Below, piece by piece: positions 55,207 to 64,000 of a DNA stretch of 64,000 nucleotides. Positions within the stretch are counted from its first letter, which is position 1. Each line of letters starts with the position of its first letter. The position numbers and the translations under genes were made by a program. Source of the DNA: Pseudobacteriovorax antillogorgiicola (GTDB lineage: Bacteria > Bdellovibrionota_B > Oligoflexia > Oligoflexales > Oligoflexaceae); NCBI RefSeq assembly GCF_900177345.1, contig NZ_FWZT01000022.1:1-64000 (forward strand). The letters run 5' to 3'. The notes below the pieces were generated by a model, which made no database searches, had not been told where the DNA came from, and was given only the letters and a program-made list of their open reading frames with translations.

Positions 55207-57439
55207 ACAAGGAAAACTTTTTATCGTATCCAATCGACTGCCAGTAAACTATAACGACGAAGCTCCTGCAGGCCAGCGACTCAAGGCTAGCAGCGGTGGC
55301 CTAGTCACTGGGCTAAGAGAAATCCACGAACAATCCGATTCTCTTTGGATCGGTTTCTTGGGGCAACTCCAAGGCCAAGATCCAGAGCTTGAAAGCTATC
55401 TGAAGGAGCACAACTTAGTTCCAGTGCACATCAGACCAAAGGTATATGACAAATACTATAATGGTTACGCCAACGGCACTTTGTGGCCCCTGTTTCACAA
55501 CTTTCTTGCTAGTATGAGTATATCGGATGGCCATTGGAAGTCCTATGTAGAAGCTAATCACGCCTTTGCCAAGGCCATCATTGACTTACTTTCACCGGGG
55601 GATCGAATCTGGGTGCACGATTATCAGTTGATGCTACTACCCCAAATCCTGCGGGAACATCAGAATGATCTAAAAATTTCATACTTCCACCATATTCCGT
55701 TTCCATCAAGTGAGATTTTTAGGGCTATTCCACGCCGTTCGGAGCTGATTAACGGCTTGCTGGGTGCTGACTACATCGGCTTCCACACCTATGACTACGC
55801 ACGGCACTTCATCCAGTCTGCAAAACGGGTTGCAGGCGCCAAGACCAAGATCAATGAGATCATGTTCCAGGATCGGCCCATCAAGGTCGCAGCCCACCCC
55901 TTAGGCGTAGACTTTAAGGCCTTTGCAAAGACCAAAAGCCTCGGCACACGAATTTTGGAAAGGCTTCGCGATAGCGACCGGATCACGTTCTTGGGTATCG
56001 ATCGCTTGGACTACACCAAAGGACTGCCTGAGCGTTTAAAATCCTTTGCCCGCTTCTTGGAGCTTTACCCACATTTTGTAGGTAAAGCCCGCTTGATTCA
56101 GATCTGTGTCCCGAGCCGGCAGAACATCGGCTCCTATAATAAGATTCGCAGCCAGGTCGAACGGTTGGTCGGGAAGATTAATGGGGAGTTTTCTCGCTCG
56201 GACTATATTCCGGTAGAGTATATTTTCCGATCGATTCCTCAAGAAGAGGTGATCGAACTTTATCAGCAAGCTGATGTGATGGTGGTCACTCCCCTTCGCG
56301 ATGGTCTCAACTTGGTTGCCAAGGAGTATGTCGCTGCCCGGACTGATGGGGACGGTTGCTTGGTGCTCAGCGAGTTTGCAGGTGCTGCGAGTGAGATGGG
56401 CGAGGCGTTGCAAGTGAACCCTTACGATATTGAAACCGTCGCTCACACTCTCAATCATGCTCTGGAAATGCCACCCAAGGAACGGCGCGAGAGGATGCAA
56501 GCACTTAGAAAACGAATGAAGGAACACGACAATATTAATTGGGCCCAGAACTTTATGGCAATGTGGAGTCAACACGAAATGGATACCCGAGTCAACTCTA
56601 AGCATTTAACGAAAAGCGAACAATTCAAGCTGGTGGAGAAAATAAAGAACAGAGAGCGCATTTTCTTGTTCTTGGACTACGACGGGACTCTGGCTCCAAT
56701 TCAGGATAAGCCAGAGCTGGCCGTCCCTGATAAAGCTCTCGATGAGTTGATGGCCGCTCTCGCTCCCCAAAGCAATATTATCTCGACTATTGTCACGGGG
56801 CGCCCAACAAGCTTCTGCGAGCAGTATCTATTAAAATACGGAACTCATATCGCTGCGGAACACGGTTCATTTATCCGCTACTCAGATGATAAGGACTGGG
56901 AGCAGGTGATCACAGTTTCGGCAGAAGATGCTAACTCTCTGCAAGTAGAGATAATGGAATTGCTTGAAACCTACCAGCACGCCGTACCCAAAAGTCACAT
57001 CGAAAAGAAAGAGACCTGCATCGTATGGCACTACCGAGAGTCCGAGCCAGAATTTGCTGCAAACCAAGCGCGCATCCTTGGAGAAAGCTTGGAGCAAATG
57101 CTAAACAAAACCTCTTGGTCTGTCTATCACGGCAAAAAAGCCGTTGAGATTCGACAAAGTCTTGCTCACAAGGGCTATGCAGTAGAGACTGTGTTGGATA
57201 AGTTCAGCTGGAATCGAGATGATGATGCACTTCTCACCATAGGAGATGACACCACGGACGAGGATATGCACCGTGTGCACACTAAGTTCAATGAGTCGAT
57301 TCACATTGGATCTGAGAACGCCTACTCAAAATACTTTCTCGATTCTCCGGCAAATCTATATGAGTTTATCAACCTGCTGATCGAGAATTTTAACCCTCGG
57401 TATTCCATTAGTGGAGCGAGTAACGATGCCAGCATGTAG
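55199..57439 (+). CDS. otsAB: Bifunctional trehalose-6-phosphate synthase/phosphatase (OtsA-OtsB fusion)
   Basis: The 746-residue protein makes trehalose from UDP-glucose and glucose-6-phosphate. The GT20 synthase (about 1-470) shows [36 protein letters not shown] and [12 protein letters not shown]. The HAD-type phosphatase (about 490-735) shows [10 protein letters not shown] (nucleophile DxD), an AEHGSFIR segment and [11 protein letters not shown]. Fusion in this order is seen in several lineages. Coupled by overlap to the GH15 gene. Confidence 0.92.
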   Translation: MSEQGKLFIVSNRLPVNYNDEAPAGQRLKASSGGLVTGLREIHEQSDSLWIGFLGQLQGQDPELESYLKEHNLVPVHIRPKVYDKYYNGYANGTLWPLFHNFLASMSISDGHWKSYVEANHAFAKAIIDLLSPGDRIWVHDYQLMLLPQILREHQNDLKISYFHHIPFPSSEIFRAIPRRSELINGLLGADYIGFHTYDYARHFIQSAKRVAGAKTKINEIMFQDRPIKVAAHPLGVDFKAFAKTKSLGTRILERLRDSDRITFLGIDRLDYTKGLPERLKSFARFLELYPHFVGKARLIQICVPSRQNIGSYNKIRSQVERLVGKINGEFSRSDYIPVEYIFRSIPQEEVIELYQQADVMVVTPLRDGLNLVAKEYVAARTDGDGCLVLSEFAGAASEMGEALQVNPYDIETVAHTLNHALEMPPKERRERMQALRKRMKEHDNINWAQNFMAMWSQHEMDTRVNSKHLTKSEQFKLVEKIKNRERIFLFLDYDGTLAPIQDKPELAVPDKALDELMAALAPQSNIISTIVTGRPTSFCEQYLLKYGTHIAAEHGSFIRYSDDKDWEQVITVSAEDANSLQVEIMELLETYQHAVPKSHIEKKETCIVWHYRESEPEFAANQARILGESLEQMLNKTSWSVYHGKKAVEIRQSLAHKGYAVETVLDKFSWNRDDDALLTIGDDTTDEDMHRVHTKFNESIHIGSENAYSKYFLDSPANLYEFINLLIENFNPRYSISGASNDASM

Positions 57440-57476
57440 CTTTGCCCACATCTTGAAATCTTAGTATCCATCCATA

Positions 57477-57502
57477 GCGGCGGAGAAACATCTCTCGCCG
57501 CC
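57477..57502. terminator. GC-rich hairpin between convergent genes
   Basis: Arms GCGGCG-GAGA and TCTC-T-CGCCGC (one bulged T) enclose AACA. Neither side has a T-tract, so a terminator role is plausible only. It lies between the otsAB and AzgA-type stops. Confidence 0.4.
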
Positions 57503-57515
57503 AGATTCCTAAGCT

Positions 57516-58841
57516 TCAGCTCAACAGCATGAATTTGGCAAGGAAAAGCACACCAATGGCATACATCAGGGGCTTCACTTCTGTAGCTTTGCCAGAAATC
57601 ATTTTTAATACGATATAGCTTAGAAAGCCAAAGATGATGCCATTCGCTATGCTATAGGTAAACGGCATCATCACAACTGTTAGGAAAGCAGGTAGGGCTT
57701 CCGTATAGTCTTCTAGATCCAAGCTTTGGATCGGGCTCATCATGAAAAGCCCTACCAGCACTAGCGCTGGAGCTGTTGCAGCAGCCGGCACTAAGGTAAA
57801 GATAGGAGCTAGGAATAATGCCAATAAAAATAGTCCGGCCACAGCTAGTGCTGTAAGCCCCGTGCGACCACCTTCCGAAACTCCTGAAGCAGATTCCACA
57901 TAGGTGGTCACCGTGCTGGTTCCAAGCAAGGCACCTGCCGTAGTCCCAATAGCATCTGAAAACAGGGCTGCCTTAGCCCTTGGAATACGGCCGTCTTTAT
58001 CCACCATCCCCGATTTATTTGTCACACCAACCAAGGTTCCTACGGTATCGAAGAGATCCACAAATAAAAATGTAAATAGGACTATCGCCATATCTGCAGA
58101 AAAAACTTGCGAGAAGTCGAGCTGGAAGGCAACCGGTGCGATACTGGGTGGTAGGCTCACAGGGCTAAAACCGTCTCCAACTTGAGTGACACCCATAGGA
58201 ATTCCCACGGCTGTCGCCAAGAAGATTCCCCACAACAAGGCTCCCTTTATGCCACGAACCAAACAAAAGGCGCTGAATGCCAAACCTATAAAGGCCACTA
58301 AAGGGGCGGCCCCGGTAACATCGCCAAGGGTGACCACAACGCCATCAAGACGGCCATCACCAACATGAGCCATTCCAGTTTTGATGACCCCGGCATTGAC
58401 CAAGCCGATCATACAGATGAATAGGCCCACTCCAGAAGAAACTGCCTTCTTGAGGTTCTCAGGGATGGCATTGATGATCGCCTCTCGAATATTGAGTAGC
58501 GATAGCGCGATGAAGATCAGGCCTTCTAAAAAGACTGCGGTGAGAGCAAATTGCCAGGAGTAGCCCATACCCAAGACAACAGTGAAGGCGAAAAAAGCAT
58601 TCAAGCCCATACCAGGCGCTAGCGCAAAGGGAAGCTTGGCAGTCAGTGCCATCACTGTGGTAGCAAAGGCCGCTGAAAGAGCTGTTGCCGTAAAAACAGC
58701 CCCTGCATCCATTCCAGCCTTTGACAAAAACATGGGATTCACAACCAAGATGTAGGCCATGGTCATGAAAGTCGTCAATCCAGCCATCAATTCAGTTTTT
58801 ACCGAAGTCTGATGGTCTTTGAGTTTAAAAAAAGTCTCCAA
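57516..58841 (-). CDS. AzgA-type (NCS2) purine permease
   Basis: The 441-residue polytopic inner-membrane protein opens with FFKLKDHQTSVKTELMAGLTTF, the typical AzgA/AdeP start, and has PGMGLNAFFAFTVV, GTSTVTTYVESASGV and many TM helices (about 14 expected). AzgA proteins are proton symporters for adenine, guanine or hypoxanthine. The start is a TTG preceded by GGAGGAG; the family alignment supports it over the next ATG. No purine riboswitch was seen upstream. Confidence 0.9.
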   Translation of the reverse strand: METFFKLKDHQTSVKTELMAGLTTFMTMAYILVVNPMFLSKAGMDAGAVFTATALSAAFATTVMALTAKLPFALAPGMGLNAFFAFTVVLGMGYSWQFALTAVFLEGLIFIALSLLNIREAIINAIPENLKKAVSSGVGLFICMIGLVNAGVIKTGMAHVGDGRLDGVVVTLGDVTGAAPLVAFIGLAFSAFCLVRGIKGALLWGIFLATAVGIPMGVTQVGDGFSPVSLPPSIAPVAFQLDFSQVFSADMAIVLFTFLFVDLFDTVGTLVGVTNKSGMVDKDGRIPRAKAALFSDAIGTTAGALLGTSTVTTYVESASGVSEGGRTGLTALAVAGLFLLALFLAPIFTLVPAAATAPALVLVGLFMMSPIQSLDLEDYTEALPAFLTVVMMPFTYSIANGIIFGFLSYIVLKMISGKATEVKPLMYAIGVLFLAKFMLLS

Positions 58842-58966
58842 AGCTCCTCCTTCCCTTTTGCGATTTCCTAGTTTCTTATATCCACTGTCGCTAAAAAGAA
58901 AGGCTTAGTACTGGAACTAATTCAAACTCCCATTTTAATGGTGTCAAATAAACGCATAAAAAGTTG

Positions 58967-59602
58967 CTAGGGCGCAAGAGTTCGCCGCAATAAATCCCAT
59001 TGGGTATGCGCCAACTGTTCTACTTGCTCATCGGTGAGCATCATCGCGCCCTCATCATAGGTCTCACGAATCCAGTGATCAAAAGAATGGCTGATATCGA
59101 GCCAGATCCTACTAGCCAAGCTGTGGTTGAGATCCATCCGCATAAAGCCCTTTGATTGAGCTTCACTGAGGAGTTTTGAGACCCACTGAGCAAATTCAGA
59201 GCCTTGCTGATTCCGCCAACGCTCTTCTAGAAGCGACTCGCCCTTCATGAGATCCTCCAAGCGGCTAGCGGCAGCACGCTTGGGGTTTTTGTGATGAGAT
59301 TTCTGAATCGTGGTGCAAGCATCAAGTAGAGATTCCCAAAAAGCTTCCTGGGAATTGAAGCTGATATAAATGTCATGGAGAAGCTTCTCGAAAGGCACCA
59401 TCAAGCGTTCTAGGCAGGTTGCGAACAAGTCTGCCTTATCATCAAAATAATAATAAATAGCTCCCTTACTGACCCCTACCTCCCGCATGATTTCATTGAG
59501 GGACGCTCCTGCAAAACCTTTAGCCACGAACTCCCGCTCTGCTACATCAAGTATGGAACTCTGTTTTTCTTGATCTAAGTTATGAAATCTTGGTCGCGGC
59601 AC
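58967..59602 (-). CDS. TetR-family transcriptional regulator
   Basis: The 211-residue protein has an N-terminal TetR helix-turn-helix (ASLNEIMREVGVSKGAIYYYFDDKADLF) and a helical ligand-binding domain. The start is a GTG with GGGAG upstream. Neighbours are the purine permease and a methyltransferase, neither an obvious target. The ligand is unknown. Confidence 0.88.
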   Translation of the reverse strand: MPRPRFHNLDQEKQSSILDVAEREFVAKGFAGASLNEIMREVGVSKGAIYYYFDDKADLFATCLERLMVPFEKLLHDIYISFNSQEAFWESLLDACTTIQKSHHKNPKRAAASRLEDLMKGESLLEERWRNQQGSEFAQWVSKLLSEAQSKGFMRMDLNHSLASRIWLDISHSFDHWIRETYDEGAMMLTDEQVEQLAHTQWDLLRRTLAP

Positions 59603-59703
59603 CGCACTCCCCCATGTCTCGATCCATGTAGCTTACCATATTGCCTATTATGGGTTTAGTATCCATGCTCGCAGCGGGAATGGCAAGGCTGAAGCGCATT
59701 CGC

Positions 59704-60306
59704 CTAGACGCACTGATAGACACCCAACATGTCTCCACCCTCGCGGCTCAAGCTTTGAAGCCTGAAATACCTATTGAATTCCTCTTCAAAATTTGAATGA
59801 TAGAATGTCCAATCGCTGAACTTTTCCAACTTTTTTTCCTTAGCATCCACTTCAATAACTATCAAATACCGGGCTACCCTCTTGATCTCATCATAGAAGC
59901 CTTCTCTATCTTCATAACGAATATGTTTCGCAACAGCAGACATAAAAACCACGTCAAAATACTTATCAGTAAATGGAAAGTGAGCTCCATCATAGGCTAG
60001 GAAGTTCAAGTTCGGGTAACCTTCTGTCGCACGGTCTATCGCCTTGGGATTGATATCGATGCCAAAGCCCTGAACATTAGACAAACCATTGCAGATGAAG
60101 TCAAGCATGAGGCCATTGTCACAACCAACGTCAAGGATGCGATGCTGTTGCCAGTCAATATCATTAAAAAGTGAGATGATTGAATCCTGGGGATTTTGAT
60201 AGCCACACTCTTTATAAAATTTCCAAACATCTTCGATACTATCGATGGATGGATAGTCGTTGGCCCACCTAGGCCTCATTTCATCGTAGTATTTAAGCTT
60301 TTCCAT
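59704..60306 (-). CDS. SAM-dependent class I methyltransferase
   Basis: The 200-residue protein has a Methyltransf_11-type core with motif I ILDVGCDNGLML, motif II GFGIDINPKAI, and FPFTDKYFDVVFMSAVAKHI. The substrate is unknown. It lies downstream of the flavoprotein/TetR pair, about 80 bases away. Confidence 0.82.
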   Translation of the reverse strand: MEKLKYYDEMRPRWANDYPSIDSIEDVWKFYKECGYQNPQDSIISLFNDIDWQQHRILDVGCDNGLMLDFICNGLSNVQGFGIDINPKAIDRATEGYPNLNFLAYDGAHFPFTDKYFDVVFMSAVAKHIRYEDREGFYDEIKRVARYLIVIEVDAKEKKLEKFSDWTFYHSNFEEEFNRYFRLQSLSREGGDMLGVYQCV

Positions 60307-60388
60307 AGTTATTCAATGCCTCCTTGGATAGTTATCTCAAAATCACGATCACTAAGCTTGCCTGCATTCTTCGTCTGAGCAAGGCAGT

Positions 60389-61318
60389 TTAGTTTATCCA
60401 CTTTTCTGCAACAATCTGATGAGTGATGGATGCGGCTACATCGCTACCTTCAGCGGCTGCGCTGACCACTCCACTCCAGCCAGTGCGAGCATCACCAACA
60501 ATGTATAGCCCTTTGATTGGCGATTCCTTGTTCTCGTCTACTTTATAGGATTTCATTCCAATAAAGCCACTCGACGTAGGAAGCTTGAGTTTATTCAGAA
60601 AATCAACACTCTCTGTGGCCCTGGTGTCAGCGATGAACCCACCGTCTCTTGAAACTGACGCCCCATCTTCAAAAACAATTTTTTCTAAAAGACCATTTTT
60701 AGAAACAAGATCTTTGATTGGCTTATCTATGAGGGATACTTTATTTCGGCGCAAACTTTCAAGCACTTGCTCATCTTTGATTTGCTCACCGTTTGTCACG
60801 ACAACCACATCATCCGACCAGTTCGATATAATTTTCGCAAACATAGGCCCAACATTAGCATCGCCGAAGACCGCTAACTTCCTATCAGACATTTCAAACC
60901 CATCACAGAACGGACACGGAAAAACAGATTTTCCGTAAACCTCACGAAGGCCTTGGATTCCAAGTTTATCAATGTTGTCTTTATAGCCTGTAGCGACGAT
61001 GACCCGCCGAGAAAGGTATTCATTGCTCTCAGTGATTACCTTAAAGCCAATCTCAAGCTGAACTAGGTCAATTGCTCGATCAACCCTATAGTCCACTAAT
61101 GGATATTTTTTTAACTGCTTCTTCGCGATGCTTAGTATCTCCGAGGGATGCTTGCCATCTTGCGTAAGGAAACCATGGGAGTGAGTTGTAACTAAGTTCC
61201 GAGGTGTTTCAGCATTGAGAACCAGCACTTCTAGCCGACTCCTACCCAAAACCAAGGCCGCGTTCATGCCCGCTGGCCCACCACCGAGAACTATCACATC
61301 ATAGTATTGCTTGTTCAC
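60389..61318 (-). CDS. Thioredoxin-reductase-like FAD/NAD(P) oxidoreductase
   Basis: The 309-residue protein has the N-terminal FAD site GGGPAGMNAALVLGR, the redox-active CPFCDG, an NAD(P) region (KLAVFGDANVGP) and a C-terminal GLYIVGDARTG segment, in TrxB order. The ETPRN after the first strand is typical of the stand-alone TrxB-like flavoproteins of oxidative or antibiotic-disulfide metabolism. The start is GTG with AGGAGG upstream. It directly follows a TetR gene (19-base gap), so it is probably under that regulator's control. Confidence 0.88.
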   Translation of the reverse strand: MNKQYYDVIVLGGGPAGMNAALVLGRSRLEVLVLNAETPRNLVTTHSHGFLTQDGKHPSEILSIAKKQLKKYPLVDYRVDRAIDLVQLEIGFKVITESNEYLSRRVIVATGYKDNIDKLGIQGLREVYGKSVFPCPFCDGFEMSDRKLAVFGDANVGPMFAKIISNWSDDVVVVTNGEQIKDEQVLESLRRNKVSLIDKPIKDLVSKNGLLEKIVFEDGASVSRDGGFIADTRATESVDFLNKLKLPTSSGFIGMKSYKVDENKESPIKGLYIVGDARTGWSGVVSAAAEGSDVAASITHQIVAEKWIN

Positions 61319-61336
61319 ATCAACCTCCTTTTCGCT

Positions 61337-61885
61337 CTAAGCTTTGTTTTTGGGGGAACAACCATATAGGAAAGACTCCACAGCAATTCGATTTGTCTCG
61401 TTGGGTGCTATCGAGCCCTGTTGCTTCACATTGCCAATTCCAATTGCAATAAAATCAAGAAAGCTTGACACCCAAGCTGTAGGGAAATCCTTCCTGATAT
61501 AGCCATCTGTTTTGGCTTGCTCCGTGATCTGACAAACACTCGCCACTTGCTTTCTGAGGCGCTGATTGCCATCGTCTTCTATTTCCCCAGCAACCGCTCT
61601 GATCAAAAATATATAGTGGGAGTGAAGCGGTACATAATTGACCAGAATCTGTGTGAGCTTATCAATGCTGGACTGCTGCGATGCAACGGCCTCGTCGATC
61701 ACTTTCTGAAAGAGGTCGATGCAATATTCACGGGCTTCAAGGAGCAACACGTCCTTGCTTTTAAAGTGCCGAGAGACGGTCATTCTCGTGATGCCTGCCT
61801 TCTTAGCCACAGCTTCCAGTGAGGAACTAGGTCCCCAGCCGAAGACTTCCACAGCAGCTTCTAAGATTTTTTCTCTGGTTTCCAA
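61337..61885 (-). CDS. TetR-family regulator of the flavoprotein operon
   Basis: The 182-residue protein has the TetR HTH (SLEAVAKKAGITRMTVSRHFKSKDVLL) and a short helical ligand domain. The start is a TTG with GGAAGAAGA upstream. A perfect operator-like palindrome lies 41 bases upstream of the TTG, consistent with autorepression of this gene and the flavoprotein. Confidence 0.88.
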   Translation of the reverse strand: METREKILEAAVEVFGWGPSSSLEAVAKKAGITRMTVSRHFKSKDVLLLEAREYCIDLFQKVIDEAVASQQSSIDKLTQILVNYVPLHSHYIFLIRAVAGEIEDDGNQRLRKQVASVCQITEQAKTDGYIRKDFPTAWVSSFLDFIAIGIGNVKQQGSIAPNETNRIAVESFLYGCSPKNKA

Positions 61886-61925
61886 GGTTTATCTTCTTCC
61901 AATAAAGTTACATATCAATAACATT

Positions 61926-61943
61926 TGTTACACCAATGTAACA
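61926..61943. promoter_or_regulatory. TetR operator palindrome
   Basis: TGTTACA-CCAA-TGTAACA is a perfect 7-bp inverted repeat. A further half-site-like GTTACAT lies at 61907. It sits just upstream of the TetR gene and overlaps a plausible minus-strand -10 region next to TTGACG, as expected for an autoregulatory operator. Confidence 0.7.
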
Positions 61944-62045
61944 CTTCTCGTCAAGATAATGTTTTCCCTTTAGAAGAATCTGAATTGAATATTGAAAACT
62001 GTGGGTTATAGGGGCTAGTTGGTTAAAAGCAGACTTTAGCAATGA

Positions 62046-62063
62046 GCCCTCTCGAAAGAGGGC
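62046..62063 (-). terminator. Hairpin after the protease gene
   Basis: GCCCTCT-CGAA-AGAGGGC forms a perfect 7-bp stem with a stable tetraloop, right after the protease stop on the minus strand. The following bases are not a T-run, so termination is probable but not certain. Confidence 0.45.
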
Positions 62064-62072
62064 CATATATCA

Positions 62073-63188
62073 TTAGTTGGAGAAGAACGTAAATTGACCA
62101 GCGCCAGAATAGGATTTGATCACCCAGCGTAAAGCCTGAACACTATTGCCTGTGCTCACAGATATGGCTTCATTGGAGCTTTCACCTTCCGAACTAGCAA
62201 CAGTTGACCATCCAAAGAAGCCTCGTCTCTGCAAGTAGAGATCGAAGTCTGTCCCTTCTGCACCAATAAGGAAACCTTTGATGACTCCCTGACCATAAAA
62301 GGCATCACCGAGGACCCCGACCTGCCCATTGGCAAGATAACCAGATATCTTCTCACAGCCTTCTCCGCAGGGGTTTCTAGGATTTACTTCTGGCTCGTCA
62401 TCAGGGGTATCTGGTTGCTCTGGCTGCTGTCCTGGGTTGGGAGCTGGATAGCTTGTACCTAGATCCGCAATTGCTTCATCGATAAAGTCACGAAAGTAGA
62501 TAGAACTGGAGTAGACATTCCCAGCTCCACAGCCAGACCCTCCGGAAAGCGCGCCTGTCACGTACCAGTTGCCATCAATGCGAGTATACATGGGTCCGCC
62601 GGAATCCCCTGGACACGCACCTTGACGATCGCCCTGACGAGATGTTTCGATGGTTCCTGCAAAGGTTCGGTTCACACTACTCGCTGTGACGTCAGCATAG
62701 AGAAGGCGACCCGAGCCACCGGTCTCACGTTGACCATAGCCCGCAATCCACACGTCGCGGGAAATGGATTCGCTTGGATTCAAAGGCATCGGCACAGCCC
62801 CATAGGGAACAGCGGACCGGCTTAGCTTTACCACTGCGATATCATTCGGCACTATGGTTCTAGTATTCTGACCTCTCCAACTGGGGTGGATCACCGCACT
62901 CTGCACTGGTATCGCATCCCCAGTACCAAAGCTTTCGCCTACAGTCACAGACATCCGATTGCTAATACAGTGTGCTGCCGTCAGCACGATATCTTCTCTG
63001 ATCAAAGTTCCCGAACAGATTCCACCTCCCAGGCTGATTCCTACAGTTGACTTTTGAATCCCCATCGGAGCAAGGTTGGCTGGAACTCCATTCGAGATTT
63101 TTAGGCTAGAGTTTTCTTTCACACCACAGGATACGAGCGTCGACATCAGTCCAATTGAAACGCAACAATTCACAAACAGCTTCTTCAT
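62073..63188 (-). CDS. Trypsin-like serine protease with C-terminal PPC domain, lipoprotein
   Basis: The start at 63188 gives a lipobox (LVSCG). The S1 domain has His in TAAHC, Asp in NDIAVVKL and Ser in GDSGGP, with SGTLI and Cys pairs, so it is catalytically complete. A Pro-rich linker (about 260-280) leads to a beta-sandwich PPC-type domain (GFLIGAEGTDFDLYLQRRG). Secreted or surface-anchored protein degradation suits a predatory or heterotrophic lifestyle. AGGTG precedes the ATG. Confidence 0.88.
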   Translation of the reverse strand: MKKLFVNCCVSIGLMSTLVSCGVKENSSLKISNGVPANLAPMGIQKSTVGISLGGGICSGTLIREDIVLTAAHCISNRMSVTVGESFGTGDAIPVQSAVIHPSWRGQNTRTIVPNDIAVVKLSRSAVPYGAVPMPLNPSESISRDVWIAGYGQRETGGSGRLLYADVTASSVNRTFAGTIETSRQGDRQGACPGDSGGPMYTRIDGNWYVTGALSGGSGCGAGNVYSSSIYFRDFIDEAIADLGTSYPAPNPGQQPEQPDTPDDEPEVNPRNPCGEGCEKISGYLANGQVGVLGDAFYGQGVIKGFLIGAEGTDFDLYLQRRGFFGWSTVASSEGESSNEAISVSTGNSVQALRWVIKSYSGAGQFTFFSN

Positions 63189-63577
63189 CTTTTTCACCTA
63201 CAGAAATTACAACAACAAAAGGGAAAAACAAGATGCTCACCCGGATTCTCGCTGACTGAGAAATCTAAAATTTTTTACAATTGATTTAATTTTGAGGTCC
63301 CCATTCAGATCTATGCTCAGGATGAGCACAAACTTCCCACGGGTAAGAATTGCAGCTACTGTGCCGCACTTTTAGATCATAAGATAGACTATCTCATGAA
63401 GGAATTACTCTAAACCACTGTAATTACTCGAAAGCTATGTTTCAGGTGAAAACCAAGGGTTGTTAAGATTTTTGTCACTTGTCTATGATTGAGGCAAAAT
63501 GTCAGCGAGCTAGATAGCTCAAAGGCGTTAAGAGGAGCATTCGAGTGGCCCCGAACGAGCCCCCCGATGATGAATCC
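63189..63577. other. Intergenic region (about 390 bp) upstream of the protease gene
   Basis: No gene, palindrome or terminator could be supported. It lies between the protease start and the stop of the next minus-strand gene, so it holds the protease promoter and perhaps the glpQ-like gene's 3' end. Confidence 0.35.
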
Positions 63578-64000
63578 TTACTTGCTCAAAAACTGAGCCT
63601 TAGCCTTTACCCCAAGATCTGGATGATCTGTAAAAAATCCATCGATGCCGAGTGATAAGAACAGCTTCATTTCAGAAACCGCATCACCTAACTGATTAGG
63701 TTGGTTCTCTGCTGACTGCAAATCGCTTGGTAGATACCGATTCTCAGCCCTGAACGTGTATGGGTGAATCACGAGACCTGCGTCATGAGCTTTTTTAACA
63801 AAGCCAGTATCATTTTCCACATTGAGGCGCCCTTCCTCATCACGAGGCAAGATGAAATAATATTTCTCAGGACCAACGCCATCAGCATAGCGGGCGATCT
63901 CGCGAAGCCCCTTCGCTGTCGCCATCTTATCGTAAGTTAAGCCACTTTGCTCCAGCTCAGCATCGTAGGGCGAACCTTCGATCCAAAGTAGTTGCACCAA
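63578..64000 (-). CDS. glpQ: Glycerophosphodiester phosphodiesterase, C-terminal fragment
   Basis: The gene runs off the right edge, leaving the last 140 residues. HDAGLVIHPYTFRAENRYLP and the ending LGIDGFFTDHPDLG match periplasmic GlpQ-type GDPD enzymes, which cleave glycerophosphodiesters to glycerol-3-phosphate. The N-terminal catalytic His/Glu/Asp residues and any signal lie outside the window. Confidence 0.85.
   Translation of the reverse strand: MVQLLWIEGSPYDAELEQSGLTYDKMATAKGLREIARYADGVGPEKYYFILPRDEEGRLNVENDTGFVKKAHDAGLVIHPYTFRAENRYLPSDLQSAENQPNQLGDAVSEMKLFLSLGIDGFFTDHPDLGVKAKAQFLSK

Noticed and set aside
58842-58966. Purine riboswitch before the AzgA-type gene
   Set aside because: The leader lacks the conserved purine-aptamer core and stem arrangement, and is short.

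Overview
The window is a chromosomal stretch of a Gram-negative bacterium with moderate GC. It is rich in lipoproteins (Cys lipoboxes at several starts), outer-membrane and Ig-like surface proteins, MotA/MotB paralogues, 7TM-DISM signalling, and a myxobacterial-type polyunsaturated fatty acid (PUFA) synthase. This mix fits the Bdellovibrionota/Oligoflexia (for example a Pseudobacteriovorax-like marine bacterium). The assignment is inference from gene content; there is no rRNA or tRNA in the window to test it.

Layout. 1-7.1 kb: an edge fragment of an Rpn/YhgA-like nuclease, a long gene-poor gap, a 7TM-DISM class III nucleotide cyclase overlapping a TonB-C-like lipoprotein, a lipoprotein with 48-residue Cys repeats, YchJ, and a double-DUF4360 secreted protein. 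7.2-22.3 kb (minus): PUFA synthase operon in the order pfaD (enoyl reductase), pfaA (KS-MAT-ACP-ACP), KR-DH segment, pfaC (KS-CLF-AT-DH-DH-acyltransferase). pfaA ends just after an A9 run, and the -1 frame is open from that run into the KR-DH segment. The two reading frames therefore look like one ~2100-residue protein made by frameshifting or transcript slippage, or divided by a one-base assembly error. 22.9-30.4 kb: receiver-domain protein, small lipoprotein, SDR, M23 peptidase, PhoX-type phosphatase, GT39-like membrane protein, pentapeptide-repeat lipoprotein. 30.6-35.3 kb (minus): a compact motor operon (PEGA/TPR lipoprotein, MotA, MotB, a membrane protein that looks like a FliF-FliG chimera, outer-membrane barrel), with no other flagellar genes nearby. 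35.5-47 kb: large Ig-like surface lipoprotein, GtrB-like glycosyltransferase, periplasmic binding protein, DUF2905, prolyl aminopeptidase, divergent histidine kinase and response regulator, long-chain acyl-CoA synthetase. 47-51 kb: EamA-like transporter, NNMT-type methyltransferase, and a katG interrupted by one in-frame TGA. 51-58.8 kb: YciI-like protein, lectin-like lipoprotein, GH15 plus fused OtsA-OtsB, AzgA-type purine permease. 58.9-64 kb: two TetR regulators, methyltransferase, thioredoxin-reductase-like flavoprotein behind a clear palindromic operator, trypsin-like protease, and the end of a glycerophosphodiesterase.

The two most interesting loci are the A9 recoding site inside the PUFA synthase and the FliF/FliG-like chimera that carries its own MotAB stator. 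The acyl-CoA synthetase at 45.3 kb could feed fatty acids into lipids, but nothing in the sequence ties it to the pfa operon. No phosphopantetheinyl transferase for the two ACPs is present, so it must be encoded elsewhere. No CRISPR array, insertion sequence, tRNA or rRNA was seen.
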